Assembly (NCBI GenBank): GCA_026770585.1
Contig: MU646489.1
Location: 186,490-196,876 of the forward strand
Length of the DNA: 10,387 nt
Direction: 5' to 3'
From: Baffinella frigidus
Taxonomy: Eukaryota; Cryptophyceae; Cryptomonadales; Baffinellaceae
Position 1 is the stretch's first letter; each line of letters opens with the position of its first letter. Under the pieces are notes generated by a model. It saw only the letters and a list, made by a program, of their open reading frames with translations. It was not told where the DNA came from and ran no database searches. The position numbers and the translations under genes are program-made. Positions 5,467-10,387 of this stretch are shown piece by piece.

Positions 5467-5604
5467 GCCATCCAATATAAACCGTCTGTTTGCTGTCGTG
5501 GGGGCAGGTTTTGTGCTATGGTACAGCTGTGTCGAAGCTAAGACAGAAAATATCGACAAAATCCACCCTTGAGGTAGCACACAAGGCTGGTCAAATTGAA
5601 TGGC
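5467..5604. mobile_element. Fold-back family F5, inverted copy, 138 bp
   Basis: Its left end GCCATCCAATATAAACCGT and right end GGTCAAATTGAATGGC are inverted copies. Read on the minus strand it gives CCTCAAGGGTGGATTTTGTC and TTAGCTTCGACACAGC, which align with CTTAAGGGTGGTGTCTCTCT and TTAGCTTCGACATAGC of the 5053-5191 copy. It is therefore the same family in the opposite orientation. Confidence 0.7.
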
Positions 5605-5669
5605 TTAACCACCCCCTAGACGGTTTCTGCCTGCGTCCTTCTACGGCACGGCCAGGTGTCCGGCTATGG

Positions 5670-5698
5670 CTTTGGGATTGATCGAATCAATCCCAAAG
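5670..5698. repeat. Perfect hairpin
   Basis: CTTTGGGATTGAT and ATCAATCCCAAAG form 13-bp arms around CGA. The GGATTGAT arm recurs in the hairpin at 7030-7078. It lacks a T-run and so does not look like a terminator. Confidence 0.8.
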
Positions 5699-5716
5699 GT
5701 CCTGAAGGCTTGACAA

Positions 5717-5840
5717 TGCACTGCCAGGCCGGAGATTTTGTAAAAGTCAATTCACTAGAAACGAGGTACCCAGAATGGGTACTTCGAACATCGATTTTGC
5801 CTCGAGTTGACTAATACAAAAACTCCGCCCTGGCAGTGCA
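5717..5840. mobile_element. Fold-back (MITE-like) element, 124 bp
   Basis: The left end TGCACTGCCAGGCCGGAGAT and the complement of the right end (TGCACTGCCAGGGCGGAGTT) pair, and the match continues through TTTTGTA and AGTCAA. The centre has a second hairpin, GAGGTACCCA / TGGGTACTTC (5764-5786). Flanks ACAA / ATGG give no clear target duplication. Confidence 0.75.
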
Positions 5841-6120
5841 ATGGCTTCCGCGACTAACCTTCGGGCGCATTTGTAAGGGAGTTGACTTCAGAAACCACCG
5901 ATTCGCCCATAAGTTGACTCCAGGGTGGACCAACCTTGGTGAGGTCGATGTTTGGCGGGGGAAGCTCGCCTCCTCCTTCCAGAGCGCTGCGGGGGGGTTC
6001 GACGCTGCGAGGCAGATTCCGCGTCACGCTGCTGCCGATTTTTAAATTGTTTTGCATTATAAAGTCGTAGGAGCCACCCTACCTACCGTAGGCAATCCGT
6101 AGGCTGTCAGTACCTCGCTG
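5841..6120. other. Unassigned spacer
   Basis: Short open frames on both strands (67-69 codons) show no recognisable motif. Two AAGTTGACT / GAGTTGACTTCAG strings echo the GTTGAC element sequences. CTACCGTAGG and CCGTAGG repeat near 6080-6100. I see no gene. Confidence 0.5.
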
Positions 6121-6131
6121 GCGGTAGCTTT

Positions 6132-6255
6132 TTGCATGGTGGGTGTACGAGCGCGATGGGAAGGTGGATTCGCCCGATGCCCACGACGATTAGAGATTCT
6201 GATGATCAAACGAAAATCGGTGCAGATCTGCGGATCGTGGACCTCATCACGTCAA
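6132..6255 (+). pseudogene. Possible coding remnant running into a telomeric tract
   Basis: One + frame is open from 6132 and reads residues such as TTIRDSDDQTKIGADLRIVD before the sequence changes abruptly to CCCTAAA-type repeats, which the frame translates as KPQTLNP. The stretch before the repeats has a mixed, protein-like composition, but I recognise no family, and the first ATG in frame is at 6156. It may be an exon end or a gene fragment truncated by the repeat tract. It could equally be a chance open frame. Confidence 0.2.
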
Positions 6256-6342
6256 ACCCGAAACCACAAACCCTAAACCCTCCAGAAACCCTGAACCCCC
6301 TTATTTCAGGGTTCCCCGAACCCCCTTAAACCCTAAACCCTG
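6254..6342 (-). repeat. Degenerate CCCTAAA telomere-like tract
   Basis: Repeats of AAACCCT, CTGAACC and CTTAAACCC with the C-rich strand on +. It includes TTTCAGGGTTCC in the opposite sense near 6305. It pairs in polarity with the G-rich tract starting 62 bp downstream. Confidence 0.8.
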
Positions 6343-6403
6343 AAGTCATCAGAGGCATGCAGCCAGCCACGCGCTCTGCTGCCTTCCATGGGGTGTCCCG
6401 CGG

Positions 6404-6598
6404 TTTGGGGTTTGGGGTTTGGGGTTGGGGTTTGGGGGTTTGGGGTTTAGGGTTTAGAGCTTAGGGCTTAGGGCTTAGGGTTTAGGGTTTAGGGTTTAGG
6501 GTTTGGGGTTTGGGGTTTGGGGTTTGGGGTTTGGGGTTTTGGGGGTTTGGGGTTTAGGGTTTAGGGTTTAGGGCTTAGGGTGTAGGGTTTGGGGTTTA
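6404..6598 (+). repeat. TTTGGGG/TTTAGGG telomere-like tract
   Basis: About 28 units, mostly in 7-bp register, arranged in blocks: TTTGGGG, TTTAGGG, CTTAGGG, TTTAGGG, TTTGGGG, TTTAGGG. The last unit, TTTAGA, provides the TAA stop codon of the minus-strand F-box frame, so repeat and coding sequence abut. Potential G-quadruplex former. Confidence 0.9.
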
Positions 6599-6867
6599 GA
6601 ACCAGCGGAAGCGCTCGACGGAGAGTTTGTGCCAAAACGGCAGCTCGGGAGCCAGAGCGAGGCGGCGCCATCGCTTCGACACCAGAAGCACGTCCCGCAG
6701 TTCCTGCGAATCCGTGCCGAAGTCAGAACCTGTGCTGCGGAGGGGCTGGGCCTGCTGGCGGCGAGACTCACCGTTACGTGGCTCAGAACAGCGTGGAGGC
6801 ACTCTTCGTGCAGAGCGCCGATTTCCATCGACACCGCAGGCCTCTGCTTGTCAGACGCCCCTTCCAT
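6596..6867 (-). CDS. F-box domain protein, probably truncated, one intron
   Basis: Two exons on the minus strand, 6867-6772 and 6703-6596, separated by a 68-bp GTGAGT...TTCGCAG intron (6771-6704), give 67 residues in one frame. Splicing joins ALHEECLHAVLSHVT to ELRDVLLVSKRWRRLALAPE, followed by LPFWHKLSV. That is the F-box pattern: L-E-L-L-V, then the LV-KRWRRLA helix, then PELW-like. F-box domains bind Skp1 and bring substrates to SCF ubiquitin ligases. Normal F-box proteins carry a substrate-binding region (LRR, kelch, ankyrin or other) after the domain. Here the frame ends at TAA formed by the telomere-like tract, so that part is missing. The start at 6867 is the first in-frame ATG; 6828 is also possible. 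It may be a gene fragment, or exon 2 may continue past an unseen intron. The intron itself is strongly supported because it restores the domain in phase. Confidence 0.65.
6704..6771 (-). other. Spliceosomal intron, 68 bp, in the F-box gene
   Basis: The minus strand starts GTGAGTCTCGCCGCC and ends GCACGGATTCGCAG. It lies between codons (phase 0), and removing it fuses the two halves of the F-box from different reading frames. An alternative acceptor (CAGCACAG, about 31 bp earlier) would not restore the domain as well. Confidence 0.65.
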
Positions 6868-6946
6868 CGCGCGAAGCGTTGTTTTTTCAAAGACAGACAA
6901 AATCTGGACCAGTGGGGGAAAAAAAACTTCGGGATTTTTTTATTTA

Positions 6947-6990
6947 AAATGGCTCAAATGCCACCCAACAGAACCACCCTGTAACACCCC
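6947..6990 (+). repeat. Short repeat shared with 7344-7466
   Basis: AATGGCTCAAATGCCA plus CCCAACAGAACCACCCTG, repeated again as CCCCAACAGAACCAC at 6986. The same pieces occur at 7345-7360 and about 7442-7460, where some 80 bp of other sequence separate them. This suggests a deletion here or an insertion there. Confidence 0.5.
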
Positions 6991-7029
6991 AACAGAACCA
7001 CAAAAAAGTAACTTCGGGGGAGCCGACTT

Positions 7030-7078
7030 GAGTTGGATTGATTAACCGATCCGAGGATCGGTTAAATCAATCCGACTC
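7030..7078. repeat. Near-perfect hairpin, 49 bp
   Basis: GAGTTGGATTGATTAACCGA on the left pairs with the complement of the right (GAGTCGGATTGATTTAACCG), with one mismatch and one 1-base gap. The centre is CGATCCGAGGATCG. It shares GGATTGAT with the hairpin at 5670-5698. It may be a small mobile element or its remnant. Confidence 0.75.
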
Positions 7079-7109
7079 CTCCCTTTTCAAGAACCGCCCG
7101 GAATGATAG

Positions 7110-7583
7110 GTCTATATCGATGTGTCCGGAGCAGTAGTTCTGTTGATCATTGTGGACCTATCAGACCTCTCCCTCTTCTTCGTCGTTTACTTCATCTGCG
7201 CCAATCTTCGGGCAGCATCCCTCGGAGACAGACTGAGCGGGGTATAACATGGACCGATCATAGTCTGGTTAAGGCACGGGTTAGGCAATAACGGCGAAAC
7301 CTCTGTAATAAATTCAGTAATCAGTAATCGATCAAATGCCAGCCAATGGCTCAAATGCCAGCTAAAGGACCCCCACGAAGGATGCTGCGTGGTCGAGGAA
7401 GCAATCCAGAAAATCGCGCTCATCACACACACCAAACCCAAGCACCCCAACAGAGCCACCCTGAATCTCCTCTTCACGAGTCTCTGCACTGGAGAGCGAA
7501 ACGCGATCCGGAAGCAAACATGCTTTCTTTGCAGATCCCTTCTACGGAACGGCGTGTCGTTGGGCTATGTTGGGCGAAATTAA
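7110..7583 (+). pseudogene. Possible coding remnant, one internal stop
   Basis: One + frame is open over about 158 codons except for TAA at 7245-7247. The part before the stop includes a strongly hydrophobic stretch (GAVVLLIIVDLSDLSLFFVV) that resembles a membrane segment. The part after reads SQWLKCQLKDPHEGCCVVEE and continues to a stop at 7581. I recognise no family. GT follows at 7242 just before the stop, so an intron there is conceivable. The opposite strand is also open at 7489-7187 and begins with a hydrophobic run, so the true coding strand, if any, is uncertain. Confidence 0.25.
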
Positions 7584-7599
7584 AACCTAAAGGACCTTT

Positions 7600-7751
7600 C
7601 TGCAGAACAAGTTCCGGTGTTCGCCTATGGTGGGAGTTAAAAGAACCTAAAGGACCTAAAGGAAGCATGGTTCCTCTGCAGAACAAGTTCCGGTGTCCGC
7701 CTATGGTGAGAGTTAACAGAACCTAAAGGAGCTAAAGGACTGTTGGGGAGC
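7600..7751 (+). repeat. 76-bp tandem duplication
   Basis: CTGCAGAACAAGTTCCGGTG at 7600 and again at 7676. The units share TCCGCCTATGGTGRGAGTTA and AGAACCTAAAGGA. A shorter ACCTAAAGGAC motif recurs within and before the array (7586, 7645, 7654, 7721). The second unit is diverged towards its end. Confidence 0.85.
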
Positions 7752-7907
7752 AGTGTTTCCCCTCCAACCGTTCCCCTTGAGCACCAATCCCTTCGCAAGG
7801 AAGCCTGCCGTGTGGTCCCACCTACGGCAGGTCTCGCAGCGTTGTGTGAGGCCGCCCTCGAGAGTACAAGGGTGCAAATCAACGTTCGGATCCCTGGTTG
7901 TCTACAG

Positions 7908-8272
7908 GTGTGGTATCTTCTTCGTCTACATGCGCGGTGTCGAACGCAGCTGGGGGGATTGGTGGTAAGCGCAGGGAGCAGCCTTCGGGCAACGCACAGG
8001 GCACGGCCAAACGGCAGACAGAGGGTGCCGCTGAGACGCCTGAGAAGTCTCGGTCGAAACAGGCTCCGGTGACCATCAGCTTCGCTGTGCGGTGTGATAT
8101 TGCGTTCGAACCCCCGTCCTCCGAACTCCGCCAGGCTGCTCTGAGAAGGGTGGGGGCGGAGTTCCAGGCTGCTCTGATGAAGGTGGTGGCGGACTTCGGA
8201 GGACGGGGGTTCAAGTTCGAGCGGACGCGCATCAGCCAGTCTCACAAGTACAAGTTTTTTGTTGAAAACTGA
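7908..8272 (+). CDS. Hypothetical protein, probable terminal exon
   Basis: The frame is open from 7850 and ends at TGA 8270-8272. A CTACAG acceptor at 7902-7907 is a plausible exon start; there is no good in-frame ATG at the beginning. The first half is low-complexity and hydrophilic (SGNAQGTAKRQTEGAAETPE). The second half looks folded: PVTISFAVRCDIAFEPPSSE, then two 11-residue helical repeats (RQAALRRVGAE, FQAALMKVVAD), then a basic end (SHKYKFFVEN). Third codon positions are mostly G or C in this half (GTG, CTG, TTC, AAG), as in the F-box exons, which supports coding on +. I do not recognise the family. Part of the exon is an inverted repeat (8111-8209), which also opens a long frame on the minus strand, so the evidence is not clean. 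Confidence 0.4.
8111..8209. repeat. Inverted repeat with 23-bp arms, inside a coding-like exon
   Basis: CCCCCGTCCTCCGAACTCCGCCA (8111-8133) and its complement at 8187-8209 match at 22 of 23 positions. Between the arms a 33-bp direct repeat (CCAGGCTGCTCTGA at 8131 and 8164) encodes the two 11-residue repeats of the surrounding frame. Confidence 0.8.
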
Positions 8273-8342
8273 AACTGGCTGGTGCGTGGGCCTTGTCACC
8301 CAGTTTGTCAACAACCAAACTGGCCCAAATTGCCAGTTTCGT
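8268..8342. repeat. Inverted/direct AACTGG repeats after the hypothetical exon
   Basis: GAAACTGGCTGGTGCG is answered by TTGCCAGTTTC at 8331-8341, with CCCAGTTTGTC and CCAAACTGGCCC in between. The sequence directly follows the TGA at 8272 and could form a stem in a 3' region, though no poly(A) signal is clear. Confidence 0.45.
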
Positions 8343-8377
8343 TGATTTCGTTTTGTTGATTTCGTGGTTTCACACCT

Positions 8378-8437
8378 GATTGGTAGCCTTCGCTGGTGCT
8401 TGAAAACGATTGGTAGCCTTTCCTGGTACTCGTCTGC
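8378..8437 (+). repeat. 30-bp tandem duplication
   Basis: GATTGGTAGCCTTCGCTGGT at 8378 and GATTGGTAGCCTTTCCTGGT at 8408. A smaller duplication, GTTGATTTCGTTTT / GTTGATTTCGTGG, lies just before at 8341-8367. Confidence 0.75.
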
Positions 8438-8547
8438 CACACAAGAGGTTATAGGAGCGCTGCCTGCGGGGTATGTGGAGGTGCGCACGCTCGGCCACAC
8501 CCGCACGGGCAGGCACGAACGATTCGAAATTTCTCGCCTTCAACCCG

Positions 8548-8570
8548 GAGTGCCCGGTAGCAGGGCACTC
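8548..8570. repeat. Small perfect hairpin
   Basis: GAGTGCCC and GGGCACTC form 8-bp arms around GGTAGCA. It lies just before the telomere-like tract and has no T-run after it. Confidence 0.6.
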
Positions 8571-8589
8571 TAGCCCGCTGATCTCTAGA

Positions 8590-8727
8590 GACCTGAACCC
8601 TAAACCCGAAACCCGAAACGCTAAACCCTCAACCCTAACCACTAAACCCTGAATCCTAAACCCTAACCTTTAACCCCTAAACCTTAAACCCTAACTCCTG
8701 AACCCTGAACTCAGAACTCTGAACCAG
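8590..8727 (-). repeat. Degenerate CCCTAAA telomere-like tract
   Basis: CTGAACCCTAAACCCGAAAC, CCCTAACC, CCTTAAACCC and CTCCTGAACCC variants, with the C-rich strand on +. It is much more degenerate than the tracts at 1 and 6404. The open frame on its G-rich strand reads as LGFR-type repeats and is not a gene. Confidence 0.85.
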
Positions 8728-8862
8728 GTGAACTTTAGGTCCTCTAGGTTCTTCGAGCTCCCAACACAGGCGGACACCGGAACTGGTTCTGTAGAAAAGC
8801 CATGCTTCCTTTCAAATCACATTCAGCCCCCCCGGTGCAGAGGATCTCGGCAGAAACCGGCT

Positions 8863-8952
8863 AAAGACTCAGTCGCGTTTTCTTCGGACGGGAAGCGCAT
8901 CGTCAGCGGGTCGCAAGATAACCTCGTCCAGATCTGGGACACCGGAGCCCAT
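8863..8952 (+). pseudogene. Isolated WD40-repeat exon
   Basis: The frame reads DSVAFSSDGKRIVSGSQDNL and then VQIWDTGAH, a nearly canonical WD40 blade (VAFSPDG, SGS-D--V-IWD). WD40 repeats build beta-propellers that act as protein-interaction platforms, usually seven blades per protein. The exon ends at a consensus GTGAGC donor (8953-8958). The upstream limit is uncertain: CTCAG at 8868-8872 and GTGCAG at 8835-8840 are possible acceptors. I find no second blade within the following 400 bp or before 8863. It is therefore a single exon of a larger split gene, or more likely a fragment stranded between two telomere-like tracts (8590-8727 and 9313-9417). Confidence 0.6.
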
Positions 8953-9312
8953 GTGAGCAGCGGTGTGCGAGTGTGTTGATGGTGGTGAGGAGATGGGTGT
9001 GTTGTGCGAGGGGTTGAGCGCGGGGGGGGGCGAAGGGTGCCGAGCTGCCAGGATGAAGCAGAATGGATAGAATTCGAATGCATGTATGTTCGTGCTAGCG
9101 CTGCCCTGTTTGCGTTACTCGGGGCTGTCGGTGTGCGGTCCTTGATTTATCAACACTTCAGAATCCGGTGAGTACTTCAGAATCCGGCGATTGCCCTTCA
9201 TCGCTAGTAACCCCTGAACCCCGAGTACAGGCCAAACCCCGAGTACAGGCCAATGGTCCACCTAATGGATGACCAGTCTATGGTCCTCCTTGGTGTGGTT
9301 TACAAACCTGGC
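8953..9312. other. Spacer with two short tandem duplications
   Basis: ACTTCAGAATCCGGTGAGT / ACTTCAGAATCCGGCGATT repeats with period 19 at 9155-9192, and AACCCCGAGTACAGGCCA repeats with period 18 at 9217-9252. A G-rich stretch with nine G near 9030 precedes them. No coding sequence is recognised; if the WD40 exon is live, this is intron. Confidence 0.65.
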
Positions 9313-9417
9313 TTAGGGTTTAGGGTTTAGGGTTTAAAGTTTAGGGTTTAGGGTTTAGGGTTTAGGGTTCAGGGTTCAGGGTTTAGGGTTCAGGGTTTGG
9401 GTTCAGGGTTCAGGGGT
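9313..9417 (+). repeat. TTTAGGG telomere-like tract
   Basis: Near-perfect TTTAGGG units with TTTAAAG and TTCAGGG variants, G-rich strand on +. It is opposite in polarity to the tract at 8590-8727. Confidence 0.9.
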
Positions 9418-9502
9418 TATGTGGGTATTTGGGTTAAAAAACACCCTTGGTCGAGCCTCGGTCGGTGTCTGTTTTTTTAAATTAGTACCTGACAGTTCCT
9501 GC

Positions 9503-9533
9503 GGGTTGACTAAACGCGATGTTTAGTCAACCC
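9503..9533. repeat. Perfect hairpin, 31 bp, within a larger symmetric block
   Basis: GGGTTGACTAAAC and GTTTAGTCAACCC form 13-bp arms around GCGAT. Outside the hairpin GTACC (9486) and GGTAC (9537) continue the symmetry. Just upstream AAAAAACACCC (9437) and GGTGTCTGTTTTTT (9464) form another imperfect pair. GTTGAC is shared with the 2999-3217 element arms. Confidence 0.75.
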
Positions 9534-9758
9534 TCTGGTACAAAATCAAAAACACGCAGGCCCCAAATCCGGTACGGGTTCTCAAGGTCTGGGTTCATGA
9601 CGGCCGTGTTGGTATCAAGAAAGGTCCGGGCGTTCAGTGCCTTGGGAGGGCTTTGGAAAGCAGGGGGGGGGGGACGCCTCTCCTCTCACTCCAGCGATGT
9701 AGCGTCTCGGGAAGAGGTGAGAACCTTTTCCAGTTGGCAGAGCCTCTTCCACCGTAGG
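9527..9758 (-). pseudogene. Putative coding remnant, minus strand
   Basis: Two minus-strand stretches look like protein: 9758-9690 (LRWKRLCQLEKVLTSSRDAT) and 9650-9527 (ALNARTFLDTNTAVMNPDLE, then NPYRIWGLRVFDFV). A GTGAGA donor at 9689 and a CCAAAG acceptor at 9651 join them in frame through a 39-bp, C-rich intron. That is short, and it includes an 11-base homopolymer. The C-terminal stop lies inside the palindrome at 9503-9533, which suggests a hairpin element cut the gene. A TGA lies just upstream of 9758, behind a CCAG acceptor-like site, so more exons would be needed. I do not recognise the family. A plus-strand open frame over the same bases has poorer composition. Confidence 0.3.
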
Positions 9759-9803
9759 CTGGTACCTCAGCCGCCGAGTAGCAACCTGTGTTTCAGCACC
9801 GCG

Positions 9804-9935
9804 AAGGCTACAGGGGTACCTCGCTCATAAGAAACAGTCCCGCCCCCTAGGACCACCATAGGGCCCTAGACATAGCCCTACTGTAGGGTCCTAGGGGGCG
9901 GCAGTTTCTTATGAGCGAGGTACCCCTGTAGCCTT
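9804..9935. mobile_element. Fold-back (MITE-like) element, 132 bp, near-perfect arms
   Basis: The left arm AAGGCTACAGGGGTACCTCG, then CTCATAAGAAAC, then the C-rich CCGCCCCCTAGGACC, is repeated inverted at the right end with one small gap, giving arms of about 48 bp. The centre is itself symmetric (TAGGGCCCTA, GCCCTACTGTAGGG). The arms are the best preserved in the window. A 16-bp palindrome GCCTTTTCGAAAAGGC (9931-9946) overlaps the right end. No ORF, no clear target duplication. Confidence 0.8.
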
Positions 9936-9962
9936 TTCGAAAAGGCATGTGGAGGGGGGTAC

Positions 9963-10006
9963 CTAGCGCTGGCGCAGCCGGGTTAGCCGACTATTCCTAA
10001 GTTGAC
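9963..10006 (+). repeat. Solo left end of the 2999-3217 element family
   Basis: CTAGCGCTGGCGCAGCCGGG then TTAGCCGACTATTCCTAAG and TTGACA aligns with 3001-3045 at about three quarters of positions. No matching right end is seen before the window edge. It is followed by an imperfect 24-bp palindrome at 10018-10041 (GCGGAAGCAGGG / CCCTGGTTCCGC). Confidence 0.55.
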
Positions 10007-10063
10007 ACGCTTGGTGTGCGGAAGCAGGGCCCTGGTTCCGCTGCGTTGGGCATCCTGCGGACA

Positions 10064-10145
10064 GTGACTTGTGAGGACTACCCAGGGGTGAGTCAACGGT
10101 CGCCTTGTCGCGGGCCTATCCCTGGATAGTCCTCACGTGACTCAC
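10064..10145. repeat. Imperfect fold-back, about 82 bp
   Basis: GTGACTTGTGAGGACTACCC on the left faces the complement of the right (GTGAGTCACGTGAGGACTAT, then CCAGGGA). ACAGTG at 10061 and CACTGT at 10153 may extend the arms. The interior has no coding signal. Confidence 0.6.
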
Positions 10146-10300
10146 GCACGCTACACTGTTGCCTGGCAACGGGCGACAGGCGAGACCTCAGACACCGGAT
10201 AGACATTTATTACTACCAACATGGCCGCGGTGTATGCACTCCCACCAAGGCTGTGTCTGAGCAGGGGCGCCGAGAGAGGTCGTCATATGCACTGCCGAAA

Positions 10301-10336
10301 CAGCCCTTCGCCCGTGTCCCCCAGCCCTTCGCCCGT
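10301..10336 (+). repeat. 21-bp tandem duplication
   Basis: CAGCCCTTCGCCCGT occurs at 10301 and 10322, separated by GTCCCC. It is followed by CCCTAAACCCTAACC (10342-10356), a short telomere-like string. Confidence 0.7.
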
Positions 10337-10359
10337 CACTCCCTAAACCCTAACCTCCG

Positions 10360-10387
10360 CCCCCCCCCCCCCCCCCCCCCCCCCCCC
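10360..10387. repeat. Homopolymer run of 28 C at the window edge
   Basis: The sequence ends in uninterrupted C directly after CTCCG. Such a run is a common place for an assembly to stop or for a length error, so its true length and the adjoining sequence are unknown. Confidence 0.85.

Noticed and set aside
5670-5698. Hairpin as a bacterial-type terminator
   Set aside because: There is no T-run after it, and the window shows eukaryotic introns. A repeat or element remnant fits better.
8103-8133. GTTCGAACCCCCG resembling a tRNA T-loop and acceptor end
   Set aside because: The sequence upstream does not form anticodon or D arms, and the string is explained by the 23-bp inverted repeat and the reading frame.
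7637-8506. Minus-strand open frame of 289 codons, the longest in the window
   Set aside because: It starts at a GTG, crosses the 76-bp tandem repeat and the 23-bp inverted repeat, is very rich in Arg and Ser, and shows no domain. The plus strand has better codon composition over the same bases, so it is most likely an antisense shadow.
8370-8642. Minus-strand frame with LGFR-type repeats
   Set aside because: The peptide is the translation of the CCCTAAA/TTTAGGG tract, a common artefact in such genomes.
10342-10387. A genuine chromosome end at the right edge
   Set aside because: Only two CCCTAAA-like units are present, in the wrong polarity for a right end, followed by pure C. An assembly stop is more likely.

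Overview
This looks like nuclear DNA of a eukaryote, most likely an alga or another protist with plant-type (TTTAGGG) telomeric sequence. The evidence is four tracts of 7-bp telomere-like repeats (6-110, 6254-6598, 8590-8727, 9313-9417), an F-box domain split by a GT-AG intron, a WD40-repeat exon ending at a GTGAGC splice donor, and no operon-like gene packing. I cannot name the lineage from the sequence. Neither window edge is a genuine chromosome end: the telomeric strand polarity is wrong at both, and the right edge is a run of 28 C.

The left 6 kb (1-6120) has no gene I can support. It is a mosaic of nested repeats. Four diverged copies of one unit lie at 156-1143, and two further repeat units lie at 1351-2095. 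Set into and between them are fold-back, MITE-like elements of about 125-230 bp with terminal inverted repeats: 670-810, 1413-1640, 2166-2320, 2805-2945, 2999-3217, 3234-3359, 5053-5191, 5467-5604 and 5717-5840. Two of them (670-810 and 1413-1640) interrupt a repeat whose uninterrupted copy is also present in the window, so their ends can be read directly. Several unrelated-looking elements share an internal inverted motif, AAATTACTRCAC. Others share the end CTAGCTCTGCCTGAG.

The middle (6120-8580) holds the coding signal. A coding-like stretch on + runs into a CCCTAAA tract at about 6254. An opposing TTTGGGG/TTTAGGG tract (6404-6598) supplies the stop codon of a minus-strand F-box sequence (6596-6867, one 68-bp intron). 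Next come a hairpin, a nearly open frame at 7110-7583 with one stop, a 76-bp tandem duplication, and a coding-like terminal exon at 7908-8272 that overlaps a 23-bp inverted repeat.

The right part (8590-10387) holds two more telomere-like tracts of opposite polarity bracketing a lone WD40 exon. Beyond them are a minus-strand coding remnant (9527-9758) whose stop lies in a perfect palindrome, a nearly perfect 132-bp fold-back element (9804-9935), further hairpins, and the terminal C run.

No genes here appear to work together. The F-box, WD40 and other coding pieces look like isolated exons or gene relics in a repeat-rich, possibly subtelomere-like region. No tRNA, rRNA, CRISPR array or intact transposase was seen.
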